Notes: generated by a model not told the origin, from the letters alone. Shown: positions 5,755 through 14,984, counted from the first letter of the stretch. The stretch is 64,000 bases of DNA from Bacteroides sp. (GCA_014801865.1 JAAVDH010000035.1:1-64000), one strand, 5' to 3'. Program-made: numbers and translations.

Positions 5755-8352
5755 ATGGCTACTCCATCATTTGCTACTGATATTGTCATTACTGATGCCT
5801 ATGTTTATCCATCCTCTTTCCCAGTTGGCTCACGCATCTTTGTTAAAGAGAATGTTAAAACCACCCTTCCTTCCGGTTTAGTTTTCAACCAAAACTGTAC
5901 GTTTATCTTAGGGAGCAATAGTGATGTAACCATTGAGACTGCATCATCCGTAACATTCCGTGATAATTGCGGCTTCATCATGCAACCTGGCAGCCAATTT
6001 ACCACAGGTGATGGTTCAACTCTCTCATTCGGAGCCGGATGCAAAGTTGATTTAAGTCAAGGCCTTGTATATTTAGGTTCCTACTATATCCCAGAGAACA
6101 GAGCCATTTTAAAACTTGGAAAAGATACATTGCTGAAAGCGGGATACCAAATACCTATCACCGGTACCGGTATAATTCAGGCACCCGAATTCAATCCCAA
6201 AGCCACCGTACAAGAGTACGCTATTTTTGAAGCGCCAGCCATACAAATCTTTGACGAAGAGATACAGATTACAGGAAACTGGCACATGGACCGTGCATAC
6301 CCTCAGTGGTTTGCACCGGAGAACTGTACAAACTGGGCAACTCCTATTCATAAAGCAATAGCTATGAAACGTACCGGGGAAGTCTTTCTTCAGAGAGGTC
6401 TTTATAAAATAAAAAGATCCATTCATATACCATATGGTATTCAGCTTGTAGGTGAAACCGGAAGAAGAGGATTCGACTATACAAATTGGCAATATAAGGA
6501 CACTCATGGTACCATCATAGCAGCATCACTTATGAGTGACCTTCCTGATCAGTATTCATGGAGGTATTTTGATTTTGGGTCTATGATATTGATAAACTTT
6601 AATCAGGATAAAATTCCTAGTTTTTCAAATAATAAACAGCCCTCAAACATGAAAAATGAAGGCAACCTGTGGGATAGAGCATTTCCTGTGGCAACGTGTA
6701 CGGCTTTACGACACATAGCTTTAGCGAATGGTTCTAAACTGGTAACCGATGAGGGACTTGATAAGAACAATGAAGTAGTACCGGAACTTACAGCTGTTTT
6801 CGTTGCAGGAGGTTGCGTGTTTGAAGACCTGACTTTCGGCGCTTTTAAGCAAGCTATTGTTAAGACTGCTGACTATGCTGACAATATGCAAATTTTTGAT
6901 TGTGCATTCTCAAAAAGCTACGAATTCAATAATTATCCGGCCTTATCAAATGGCTATAAAGAATCCGAAGAAGAAAATGATAGCCAAAATGCCCTCTATA
7001 TGGTGCAACTCAATGGAAGCGGCGATAATCTTATTTTCAGAGGGAATGCTTTTCACTCCGGAAATGAGTATAACTATGCGCTATCTATCGTTAGCTGTAA
7101 GGGTGGCACCATTTCAGACAATATAATTAACGAGCGAGTTCGTATTTCGAATTGCCGTGCTATAACATTTGCAAACAATCACATGGAGTCTGATGATAAT
7201 GACCTCTATGGTCCACAACTCCGTATTATAAATTCTCAAATTACAGTTTCATCTAATTTTTTCTATAAAAGTGATAAAAATAACATAGTGGTAAGAGGAT
7301 CTACTTCCGGTGAGGTATGTTCAGCAATATTAGAGAACAATACATTCTCTTGCCGCTTTTTTGAAATCCCCAAAAAGTATGTAACCGGAGTTGGAGAAAA
7401 TGATCAACATCTTGAAACTGACGAGGAATACACTCTTAGATACAATGGTATAGTTGAGAACTGGAAAAGAAGATCCAATTCTGCCGAGATTTGTATTAAT
7501 CCTGGGGCAGACGTACAACTAATAAAACAATTTCGTCAAATAAATGGGGTTAACTATATGACTTGGCCCACTCAAGTAGGCGTCTCATTTCGGATGATAG
7601 GAGCTACGGGTGGAGACTTAGATCCTGAATCAGTTGTCGATATACCATGGTTTACAATTCTGAAAAGGCTAACCACACTTTCGCCCTATCTTTCCTATCA
7701 AGGTTGCATTAAAACTGGTTTTAGGGTCGAGAATCTACTTAATACTCAGGCCATAACCAATATACAGATGAAATCATCTGATTCTAGTGGAAACGTACGA
7801 TGGTATGCTGAATCGGGTTACTATGATTACTATGCCCAAATTGTATTTGACCTTGAGAGAAAAATCATCGGGACAATTGATGGAAATAAAGTCAAACACT
7901 TGATGGCATCGCCTGAAGAACGGAAATCCTACTGTGAGTGTGTCATCGATGGAAAGATATCCAACTCAAGAGGGACTATTCTCAAACTTTACAATGAAAC
8001 TCTATCCATTGGATGGGATGCTACTCTACACGTATATCGTTCATATCGAAAATCAGCAGAAGGTAGTATTGAACGTTGGGATAAAGTTGCAATCCCCATA
8101 TGTGGCGCTGAGATTCTATATGATAATGGAATAACTTTGTCCGGATACCTTTGGGAAAAGCATACTGACAATAACATTCCCACAATTACCGATATTACGG
8201 ATGGGATTACTGCGGTAACCTTCCGTAATTCCAATGTGGAATGCCTGTCAACAGCTAATCCATCAACATTGCTTAAAGGAACGTGGCAAAATGGTGACAT
8301 TATCTATAATGTTGGCACTGATGAATCATGGAATATTTATATCAAGAAATAA
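5755..8352 (+). CDS. Right-handed beta-helix protein (pectate lyase-like fold), paralogue of 56315-58738
   Basis: The 865-residue protein has an N-terminal strand-rich region, then a segment AYPQWFAPENCTNWATPIHK followed by GEVFLQRGLYKIKRSIHIPY. This resembles the start of the tailspike/pectate lyase superfamily helix (WF..., A-I..A, G.V.L..G.Y.I). The middle (residues ~380-560) has short repeated strands rich in Asn and Gly, such as GGTISDNIINERV and ITFANNHMES, typical of parallel beta-helix rungs. The C-terminal third pairs with the second copy. The role may be polysaccharide binding or cleavage; no catalytic residues could be assigned. Taken from ATG 5755, it has no full signal peptide, but residues MATPSFATD look like the end of one (see findings). 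It lies 18 bases before a BspA-like gene and is probably co-transcribed with it. Confidence 0.7.
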   Translation: MATPSFATDIVITDAYVYPSSFPVGSRIFVKENVKTTLPSGLVFNQNCTFILGSNSDVTIETASSVTFRDNCGFIMQPGSQFTTGDGSTLSFGAGCKVDLSQGLVYLGSYYIPENRAILKLGKDTLLKAGYQIPITGTGIIQAPEFNPKATVQEYAIFEAPAIQIFDEEIQITGNWHMDRAYPQWFAPENCTNWATPIHKAIAMKRTGEVFLQRGLYKIKRSIHIPYGIQLVGETGRRGFDYTNWQYKDTHGTIIAASLMSDLPDQYSWRYFDFGSMILINFNQDKIPSFSNNKQPSNMKNEGNLWDRAFPVATCTALRHIALANGSKLVTDEGLDKNNEVVPELTAVFVAGGCVFEDLTFGAFKQAIVKTADYADNMQIFDCAFSKSYEFNNYPALSNGYKESEEENDSQNALYMVQLNGSGDNLIFRGNAFHSGNEYNYALSIVSCKGGTISDNIINERVRISNCRAITFANNHMESDDNDLYGPQLRIINSQITVSSNFFYKSDKNNIVVRGSTSGEVCSAILENNTFSCRFFEIPKKYVTGVGENDQHLETDEEYTLRYNGIVENWKRRSNSAEICINPGADVQLIKQFRQINGVNYMTWPTQVGVSFRMIGATGGDLDPESVVDIPWFTILKRLTTLSPYLSYQGCIKTGFRVENLLNTQAITNIQMKSSDSSGNVRWYAESGYYDYYAQIVFDLERKIIGTIDGNKVKHLMASPEERKSYCECVIDGKISNSRGTILKLYNETLSIGWDATLHVYRSYRKSAEGSIERWDKVAIPICGAEILYDNGITLSGYLWEKHTDNNIPTITDITDGITAVTFRNSNVECLSTANPSTLLKGTWQNGDIIYNVGTDESWNIYIKK

Positions 8353-8370
8353 TAAATCACATCTACACAA

Positions 8371-9372
8371 ATGAAACAAATTAAGATCAGGGTTAACTAC
8401 CTAAAGAACCTCTTTAACTTTATAGTCGCAGCTCTTTATGGAGCAGCGCTGTCTCAAGCGCAAGCGCCTGAGACAACCATAGCCGGTATAAAGTATATTC
8501 GTACAGGTGACGGAACTTGTAGGGCTTCGATGGTAAAGACTGATAACCCATTAAGTAATTATACTGTAAAATCTACCGTTACGATAGACGGAGAAGAATG
8601 TACAGTGACCTCCATAAGCGACATGGGCATTAATGCAGTCCTTGATAACGATGGAAGTGCATATGAACATTATTCCATCAAATACAAGATTTCCTTCCCT
8701 GAATTTGTCGATACCATCTGTTCTTACTGCTTCAAAGGTCCTGAAAAAATTTCGTATCATTTTACCAGATGGAAAGATTTTAGTTTCCCCAATGCAAGAG
8801 TCATAGAGTCATATGCTTTCGCTAATTGTGTAGGAGATATCATTATTCCAGAGGGTGTGGAAGAGATAGGATATAAGATTAACGGAGATTATCAATTCGG
8901 ACCTACAATAATAAGTCTCCCATCTACGCTTAAGCGAATGTCGGCACTTGCAGTTTCACACACTGATTTAACGGCAGCTCCAACTTTTTGGTCCACTACT
9001 CCTCCGGTAATAATACCTCTACCTGACGGAAATAGTTTTCCGCTAAATTTTGAAAACAATTTATACGCGTGTATTTATGTGCTTCCAGCCTCCTTGGATG
9101 TATATAAGAATGCCGTAGGATGGTGTAATGTCCCATATATTGAGCCTATAAGTGGATTGGATGCTATAGATAAAGTGGCGACTGGCGAAGATATCGCATT
9201 CGAGGTGAGTGACAGCGCTATTAGTGCGGTGAATTGCTTACAGCCCGTGGAGGTTTACACCACTGACGGACGATGTGTGGCTGTTGGAACTGACGGTACT
9301 GTATCAGGTCTTAATGCAGGGCTTTACATAGTGCGCTGCGGAGCGACAGTAAGCAAAGTCTACGTAAGATAA
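8371..9372 (+). CDS. BspA-like leucine-rich repeat protein with T9SS-type C-terminal signal
   Basis: The 333-residue protein has a signal peptide (NLFNFIVAALYGAALSQAQA) and a short BspA-type LRR region with units such as VIESYAFANCVGDIIIPEGV and TIISLPSTLKRMSALAVS. It ends with a C-terminal domain VEVYTTDGRCVAVG...GLNAGLYIVRCG...KVYVR. That ending matches the type A sorting domain used by type IX secretion (a GLYIV strand, then a short K-V-x-V end). The predicted location is the cell surface, attached after PorU processing. BspA-like proteins often bind host or bacterial partners; the ligand is unknown. It follows the beta-helix gene in one operon. A similar pair exists at 54.3-58.7 kb. Confidence 0.75.
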   Translation: MKQIKIRVNYLKNLFNFIVAALYGAALSQAQAPETTIAGIKYIRTGDGTCRASMVKTDNPLSNYTVKSTVTIDGEECTVTSISDMGINAVLDNDGSAYEHYSIKYKISFPEFVDTICSYCFKGPEKISYHFTRWKDFSFPNARVIESYAFANCVGDIIIPEGVEEIGYKINGDYQFGPTIISLPSTLKRMSALAVSHTDLTAAPTFWSTTPPVIIPLPDGNSFPLNFENNLYACIYVLPASLDVYKNAVGWCNVPYIEPISGLDAIDKVATGEDIAFEVSDSAISAVNCLQPVEVYTTDGRCVAVGTDGTVSGLNAGLYIVRCGATVSKVYVR

Positions 9373-9453
9373 GACGCTTACGACAGAGACCTACGTGTTT
9401 ATCACCGTGGATAATCGCATGGTGTGCACGGTTGATAAAGCTACATACACAAC

Positions 9454-9535
9454 ATGAGTCGCGGAGCGACGATATTGTCTGTAAGTCTTCGTTTTAAGAA
9501 TGACTGCACCACAATACCGTCGCTCCGCGACTCAT
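9454..9535. repeat. Inverted repeat with 25-bp arms
   Basis: The arms at 9454-9478 and 9511-9535 match at 24 of 25 positions in inverted orientation, around a 32-base centre. Each arm contains its own small palindrome GTCGC-GGA-GCGAC. It lies in the 454-base gap between convergent genes. It could be a bidirectional terminator or a REP-like element. Confidence 0.65.
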
Positions 9536-9540
9536 TGTTT

Positions 9541-9553
9541 AGAGAGTGTTTGA
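9541..9553 (+). repeat. Dispersed 13-mer AGAGAGTGTTTGA
   Basis: The same 13 bases occur at 9541-9553, 36418-36430 and 45236-45248, always on the plus strand and just after or beyond a gene end. The first two copies extend to TTAGAGAGTGTTTGAATT. Function is unknown. Confidence 0.5.
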
Positions 9554-9639
9554 ATTCAAACTATTGCTGTCGTACAATAAACTGTTTTGGACATCCGCAA
9601 ATTCTTAGTCGTTGCCTTAACGGTATCCATACAACATCG

Positions 9640-9745
9640 GCGGCCTCCGGGCGCCGTGCTCTCGGCTCCACAATATACCCCGAGCACCTCCCTGCGGTCG
9701 GTGATCGGGGCTACGTAAAAATCCGCGACCTTCGGGCGCGAATGC
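9640..9745. other. GC-rich structured intergenic element
   Basis: This stretch of the gap holds a hairpin CCCCGAGCACC...GGTGATCGGGG (9678-9710), flanked by two related motifs, GCCTCCGGGCGCCG and ACCTTCGGGCGCG. I see no convincing gene. It has the look of a mobile or repeated intergenic element, but only one copy is present in this window. Confidence 0.35.
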
Positions 9746-9780
9746 CGCATTATCTACGTGTAATCTATCAAATAACCATA

Positions 9781-9823
9781 TCATTGGATGTATCTGCGTA
9801 ACATATGCAGTTACATCCAATGA
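9781..9823. terminator. Hairpin at the end of the sialic acid operon
   Basis: TCATTGGATGTA (9781-9792) and TACATCCAATGA (9812-9823) form a perfect 12-bp stem with an inner CTGC/GCAG pair. It ends three bases beyond the stop codon of the creatininase-family gene. It is the likely 3' end of the nan transcript, though no strong T run follows. Confidence 0.55.
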
Positions 9824-9826
9824 TGG

Positions 9827-10585
9827 TCAATAGAGTGAGGGGGCGCAGAGGTCGCGGAGGAGGTCGGCGTAGCGGGCTACGACAGCTTCGGCAAAGCGGC
9901 GGCCTTTTTCGGGGGTGGCGAGAGCGGGATTGCCGACACCGGTATCGTCGCTGATGCTGTTCCAGTTGCGGGGCACCCATGCCACTCCGTCGCGGAGTGT
10001 TTCAGCGGCAAAAGTACGCGAATGTCCGTCACCGGCCTCTTCGAGTCGCACGAGTTCGGGATGATAATACATCATCACCGAGGTCTCGAGTTCATCGGCG
10101 TGATCACCTGGATCGTCAAAATAGTCTTTGCCGCGACACACTTTGAACCACTCGGAGGAGGCGATGAGCATATCGGGGAGTGTCACACAGAGATCGCGTA
10201 TCATTGACTTGAATGTGTTGCCTCCATGGCCATTGATAATCACAAGGCGGCGAATGCCCTGATGGTACAGGCTCTCGGCTATGTCAGTCAAGATGGCTTT
10301 CTGAGTTTCATAGCGGGTGTGCACACAGAAAGGTTGCTCCCTCTGACCGGGATTCTGCTGACCCATGGTGACAGGGGGCATCACCATGGACATAATTCCA
10401 TACTTCTCTTTTGCAAGACGGGCTGCATCGACGGCAATGTCGTGAGAGAGGATGCAGTCGGTCAGATAAGGTAGATGGAGATTATGGGGCTCGGTAGCTC
10501 CCCAGGGCAGAAGAGCGATATCGTAGTCGTGGCGGCGCGTTGTGCCGAGGTTTGATATGGAAAGGTCAAATGCTTTATTGTCCAT
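9827..10585 (-). CDS. Creatininase-family amidohydrolase
   Basis: The 252-residue length is normal for the family. Metal-binding signatures are visible: LLPWGATEPHNLHLPYLTD (E and H ligands, then D), INGHGGN at about residue 117, and an acidic HADELETS segment. Creatininase-family enzymes are zinc/manganese amidohydrolases that open cyclic or linear amides. The family includes creatininase and several deformylases or amidases in other pathways. Here it is the last gene of a sialic acid operon, 42 bases after the esterase/mutarotase gene, so it may act on an amide of a sialic acid derivative. That substrate is inference only. Confidence 0.85.
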   Translation of the reverse strand: MDNKAFDLSISNLGTTRRHDYDIALLPWGATEPHNLHLPYLTDCILSHDIAVDAARLAKEKYGIMSMVMPPVTMGQQNPGQREQPFCVHTRYETQKAILTDIAESLYHQGIRRLVIINGHGGNTFKSMIRDLCVTLPDMLIASSEWFKVCRGKDYFDDPGDHADELETSVMMYYHPELVRLEEAGDGHSRTFAAETLRDGVAWVPRNWNSISDDTGVGNPALATPEKGRRFAEAVVARYADLLRDLCAPSLY

Positions 10586-10627
10586 AGGATATTGTATAGA
10601 GCAATAGAACTATTGGAATGTGGGGGA

Positions 10628-13600
10628 TCAAAGCGACTGAATGAGTGTGGTCTGATTGGAGCGGATACGGGGCTTTAGTTCGCCGCCATACACCACCATA
10701 GAGCCATCGGGAAGGGCGAGGAATGTAGCTCCGGCGCGCGCCAGTTCTGCATCTTCGGGGCCTTTGGTCCACTCCCCTGTCGCGGGATTGAAGATGTAGA
10801 GCGCGGGATTAAAGCGATACCATTCGTTGGGGTGTTGCAGATAGTCGGGAGCCTGATTGCGCAGAGCTTCGAGGAACACATCTTTATTAACACCTCCTAT
10901 GACGGCAAATCGTCCGTCGGGGAGCACTGTCATAGCGCCACCGCCGAGTGATACGGCCTCACCTGCGGCATTACGGGGTCCGGCTACGGTGGTCCACTTG
11001 CCGCTCTTGGGCGAATACTTCAGTCCCTCGGTATCAAGTGAAGCCTCGCGCTTTTCGCCCTTACCGGCAAATCCGCCCCACAGGTACACGTCACCCTCGC
11101 TGTCGGCTGCCATCACGGGTTGCACACGAGGATTGCCGGGGAAGTCGCGGAGCTTCTTCCAACCGCCGTCAACCGCGTCAAGATCGAGCACATACATCGA
11201 ACGCGAAGGAACGCCGGCTACATTGCCGCCGGCTACATACACTTTGCTTCCGGCACGGCATGCGGCCATATTGTCGATAGCCACGGGGAGTGAGGGCAGC
11301 TTCTCGAAACGCACGGGATTGAGACGCAGCAGTTCGACATCGCTCAAAGGAGCGCCGTCACTGCCGGTGCCTCCGATAAAGAGCACAGCCGACGAGGCAT
11401 TGCCGCCTACTCCGGCAGGCACACTTACAGCAGCGCCGTAAGCCTTAGCCTCGTCCATGGCGCCAACAAGTTCCCACTTGAACCCGTCGCCATCGGGACA
11501 TCCGGTATACACGCCCTTGTAAAAGCGCTTTGAAGCACCCGGGCCAAGCGGGTCAAGAGTGGGGAAATTACATCCTCCGGCCACAACGGCGAGCCCGTCA
11601 ATTACTCCTCCGTAGGCCGCCGACACACCATATTCGATGCCGTCCTCGGGCTTGAACATTTCGAGATTACCTGCTTCCATCTTGAAGGTCGAAGCAGGAA
11701 GATTGTCACCATTAACCAGATTGGCCTCGGTGTAGGGTTGCCATCCGTAACGTACGTAGCGGGGTGAGGGAATATCCATAGAATAAACTTTTATACGATT
11801 GTCAGGTAAGATTTCTGCCGTAGCCGGACGATAGAGGCCGTCCGTCGAAGCCACCTCAAAGGTGGTAAGCGCATCGCCCGAATAGGGATGCAGCCCTGCG
11901 GCATTATTGAAAGTAATATAGATGGCTCCGTCAGCCGACACAGCCGCCACGGGTTCGGGTCCGGCGGGAGTAAGGTCGGTGAAACCGTAGAGACGGTTGA
12001 GAGCCTGACGCGCAAGACGCTCACCTACGGGGCGTTTATTGCGCGGATGTACGTCCCAAGGGTCGCCATGATCAGAGGTTACAGCCATGGCCGTGTTAGG
12101 TATGCGCTCGGCGAGCAGACGCTGACGATTGCGGAATTCCGGCCATGAGGGGCGGTTGATGCTACTGAGTTGTGCGAAGTAGAAAGGCATCTCAGGGTCG
12201 GCAAACTCACGTCGCCAACTATCCACGAGGCTCTCGAAGAGCTGATCGTGAATCATAGGATTGTGGGCATTTGACTCACCCTGATACCATATAACACCCT
12301 TAAGAGGATAACTTCCGAGAGGACGGATACCGGCGCCGAACAGATAGCCGGGTTCAAATGAGTGACGATGAGAGTAATCATCGGCTCCCATATTGACGAT
12401 GGCTCGTCCCTGAGCCCACGGCTGAATATAGTCGTTGGTAAGCCAATTGACCGTAGCCTCAGGTATATCGCGTTCGAGAGTAGCCATATCTATCCATGAG
12501 CATGTCGTGGAGCCTCCCACAGCATTGCTGATAATACCCACAGGCACATCAAGACTGTCGCGAAGCATCTTACCGAAGAAATAGCCTACGGCCGACATAT
12601 TGTCGACTGTTGCCGGATACGAGGTAGTCCAGTGTGTGGGACGATAGTAGTGGAGAGAGTCAACCTGAGCTTTCTCCTCTTCGCTCCACTCACTATTATT
12701 GCTGGTCAGCACGACTCTCTTCATGTCGAAGAATCGCAACTTCGGGTCAGCAAGTACCTTCTTCAGTTCCTCTGCCTCAATGCCTTCATTGATCATGAAA
12801 GCCATATTGCTCTGTCCGCTTGCCAGCCACACCTCGCCGGCCAGTATGTCGCGGATGGTGATAGTTGAGTCACCATCGCTTACCGTCATCTCATAAGGTC
12901 CTACGGCCGTAAGCGGAGCCGTGGTAACAGCCCATTGTCCACGGTTATCGGCCTGCGTACGATAAGTGTGCGAGTCAAGAGTCAGAGCTACCCGTGATCC
13001 GGCATTGGCCGTACCGGCTATCTTCAGCGGGCGATTGCGCTGTATCACCATCGAGTCAGTGTATATTATCGGCAGTTTCAGACCACCATATTCGCCCGTA
13101 AGACCACTGTAGACGGTCGACGCGAGTATCTTGGCACCATTCACATCGGGATGTACGGCATCACGGAAATAGTTGGGATAGTCGCGCAGGGGTGCCTCAA
13201 GATCTATCAGTTCTACTCCTGTAGCCTCGGCCACATTCTCGATAGCCTTCTGAATTTCAATGCGCCAATCGCGTGTGCCGCTGCGGAAACGTCGGTGACG
13301 TGCTGTCACCGGAGTAACGCGGGCTATGATTACTCTCACCTGCGGATTAATCTCACGATAAGAGTTTATCAGGTCAATGTAATCGCTCACAAACTCGTCA
13401 CCATAGTTGGGCCAGTTGAGCGGATCGGTATCATTGATTCCGAGAAGTATCACCACTATATCAGGAGCAAACTCCTTTGAAGCGGCATACTCAGGAGTCT
13501 TTACGTAGGGGTTGTGGCCTTTTTTCAGCAATGTAGCTCCGGAATGACCGAAGTTACCGACTTCATATGCATCGCCGAGAGTTTTCTGCAGCAACGAGGG

Positions 13601-13789
13601 ATATGACCGTGTCGCCCGGTCGGGCAGGCCGTAGCCAAACGTGATACTGTTGCCCACACACGCCACCTTTACAGGACGCGAGGGCGTGCCGTCAGAAGCT
13701 GCTACAGCAGTCAGAGCCGCTGAAAAAACAAAGGCGCTGAAGATACCCCGCAGCGCCTTTCCTATAGGTTTACTTTTTAAGTATCTCAT
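10628..13789 (-). CDS. Three-part SGNH esterase / sialate O-acetylesterase / kelch mutarotase
   Basis: The 1053-residue secreted protein has a signal peptide (about residues 1-32) followed by three modules. Residues ~38-230 are an SGNH hydrolase: GNSIT at 46-50, GIND at 117-120, and DAVH at 210-213 (catalytic Asp and His). Residues ~235-660 are a sialate O-acetylesterase: GEVWLASGQSNM with nucleophile Ser327 in GQSNM, then GVIWYQGESNAHN. Residues ~700-1053 are kelch repeats (VAGGCNF, LFIGGTG, VYVAGGNVAG, YLWGGFAG, FAVIGGVN), as in N-acetylneuraminate mutarotase NanM. The protein would strip O-acetyl groups from host sialic acids and speed anomer exchange before uptake, in the periplasm or on the surface. 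Its start overlaps the epimerase gene by 20 bases, so translation is coupled. Confidence 0.85.
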   Translation of the reverse strand: MRYLKSKPIGKALRGIFSAFVFSAALTAVAASDGTPSRPVKVACVGNSITFGYGLPDRATRSYPSLLQKTLGDAYEVGNFGHSGATLLKKGHNPYVKTPEYAASKEFAPDIVVILLGINDTDPLNWPNYGDEFVSDYIDLINSYREINPQVRVIIARVTPVTARHRRFRSGTRDWRIEIQKAIENVAEATGVELIDLEAPLRDYPNYFRDAVHPDVNGAKILASTVYSGLTGEYGGLKLPIIYTDSMVIQRNRPLKIAGTANAGSRVALTLDSHTYRTQADNRGQWAVTTAPLTAVGPYEMTVSDGDSTITIRDILAGEVWLASGQSNMAFMINEGIEAEELKKVLADPKLRFFDMKRVVLTSNNSEWSEEEKAQVDSLHYYRPTHWTTSYPATVDNMSAVGYFFGKMLRDSLDVPVGIISNAVGGSTTCSWIDMATLERDIPEATVNWLTNDYIQPWAQGRAIVNMGADDYSHRHSFEPGYLFGAGIRPLGSYPLKGVIWYQGESNAHNPMIHDQLFESLVDSWRREFADPEMPFYFAQLSSINRPSWPEFRNRQRLLAERIPNTAMAVTSDHGDPWDVHPRNKRPVGERLARQALNRLYGFTDLTPAGPEPVAAVSADGAIYITFNNAAGLHPYSGDALTTFEVASTDGLYRPATAEILPDNRIKVYSMDIPSPRYVRYGWQPYTEANLVNGDNLPASTFKMEAGNLEMFKPEDGIEYGVSAAYGGVIDGLAVVAGGCNFPTLDPLGPGASKRFYKGVYTGCPDGDGFKWELVGAMDEAKAYGAAVSVPAGVGGNASSAVLFIGGTGSDGAPLSDVELLRLNPVRFEKLPSLPVAIDNMAACRAGSKVYVAGGNVAGVPSRSMYVLDLDAVDGGWKKLRDFPGNPRVQPVMAADSEGDVYLWGGFAGKGEKREASLDTEGLKYSPKSGKWTTVAGPRNAAGEAVSLGGGAMTVLPDGRFAVIGGVNKDVFLEALRNQAPDYLQHPNEWYRFNPALYIFNPATGEWTKGPEDAELARAGATFLALPDGSMVVYGGELKPRIRSNQTTLIQSL

Positions 13790-14966
13790 TGATAAGCATG
13801 GATGACTTAATCATCATTCGTGGTATATGGAAGGGGCCCTTGAATAGGTTGCCCTTTGCAGGCTGAGCCACAGAGCCGTCGCGATGGAGATAGCCGAACC
13901 ACTCACCATAGACAGGATCGGGCAGATACTCGTAGGCCCAGTCGTTGGCCAGACGGTGCATCTCCATGTAGCGGTTGTCGCCGGTAGCGAGATAAGCATA
14001 AAGTGTGGCGATGACAGCCTCGGTCTGGGGCCACCAGAACTTCATGTCCTGTGAATAGTCCTGTGCGGGGAATCCCTTGCAGTCCTTGAAATTGATGATG
14101 CCTCCGAACTCCTCGTCCCAGCCCCATTCCCAACTCCAGTCGAGAATCTGAAGAGCCATGTCGGTGAGTTCCTTGTCCCAGCCGCGATAACAGCTCTCTT
14201 CGAGCAGGAACCATGCGGTCTCTATGCAGTGACCGGGATTGATAGTACGTCCTGCTATGGTATCTATGAGTTTACCGTCGGGAGTCACCATCTCCAGAAG
14301 AGCCTTATATTCGGGGTGGAGGAAGTAGCGGCGGATAGCGTCGATCGACTTCTCTATCTGCTCGTCGAGACAGGGGTCGGCGATAGCTTCGCGGATACGT
14401 GAGGCCGTGTTGATGAGAATCATGGTCACCGAGTGGCCTATGGCCTGCAGTGACGGCTCATACTTGGGCTGAAGTATGCCGGGAGTCGCGATAAAGCGCT
14501 GTATCTCCTTGAAGAGAGCGAGAGCCTTGCGGGCATATTCCTTGTCTCCGGTAGCCAGCGAGTATTCGCTCATAGCTATGGCAGCGAAACACTCGGAGAA
14601 CACATAGCGACGCTTACGCAGAGGGGTTCCGTCGGCCGTCACCTCAAAGTACATGCGTCCGTCCTCGGGGTCAAAGCAGTGGGCTTCGATAAAGTCGAGA
14701 CAGCTCTTGGCCATTTCGAGATATTCGGGACGCTTCTCCACATTATTGTATGCAAAGCTGTATGTAAAGGCGCAGCGACCCTGAAACCACACTGACTTGG
14801 TGGTATCCATCAGACGGCCCTCGCGGTCAACGCAGGTATACACACCTCCGTTCACGCGGTCAAGACCATGCTTGAGCCAGAAGGGAAGAATGTTGTCAAC
14901 GAGGTCTTTACGATATTTTTCACCCCACTCCTGAAGGTAGGGCACGATTAATTCATTCTTTGACAT
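13770..14966 (-). CDS. nanE: N-acylglucosamine 2-epimerase (AGE family)
   Basis: The 398-residue protein fits the AGE/renin-binding-protein family (about 390-420 residues). Characteristic segments are GRCAFTYSFAYNNVEKRPEY near the N-terminus, RTINPGHCIETAWFLLEES with a conserved His, and FWWPQTEAVIATLYAYLATG. These build the (alpha/alpha)6 barrel. The enzyme interconverts N-acetylmannosamine and N-acetylglucosamine, step two of sialic acid breakdown. This is the Bacteroides-type solution (NanE of the nanLET locus), not the enterobacterial NanE/NanK route. It lies between the lyase and the esterase gene. A nine-base C tract on the coding strand sits 18 bases before its ATG. Confidence 0.9.
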   Translation of the reverse strand: MSKNELIVPYLQEWGEKYRKDLVDNILPFWLKHGLDRVNGGVYTCVDREGRLMDTTKSVWFQGRCAFTYSFAYNNVEKRPEYLEMAKSCLDFIEAHCFDPEDGRMYFEVTADGTPLRKRRYVFSECFAAIAMSEYSLATGDKEYARKALALFKEIQRFIATPGILQPKYEPSLQAIGHSVTMILINTASRIREAIADPCLDEQIEKSIDAIRRYFLHPEYKALLEMVTPDGKLIDTIAGRTINPGHCIETAWFLLEESCYRGWDKELTDMALQILDWSWEWGWDEEFGGIINFKDCKGFPAQDYSQDMKFWWPQTEAVIATLYAYLATGDNRYMEMHRLANDWAYEYLPDPVYGEWFGYLHRDGSVAQPAKGNLFKGPFHIPRMMIKSSMLINEILKK

Positions 14967-14984
14967 TGTAGTAATGAGTTATTA

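Noticed and set aside
10857-11441. 194-residue frame opposite the esterase/mutarotase gene
   Set aside because: Low-complexity Ser/Pro/Arg composition typical of an antisense frame.
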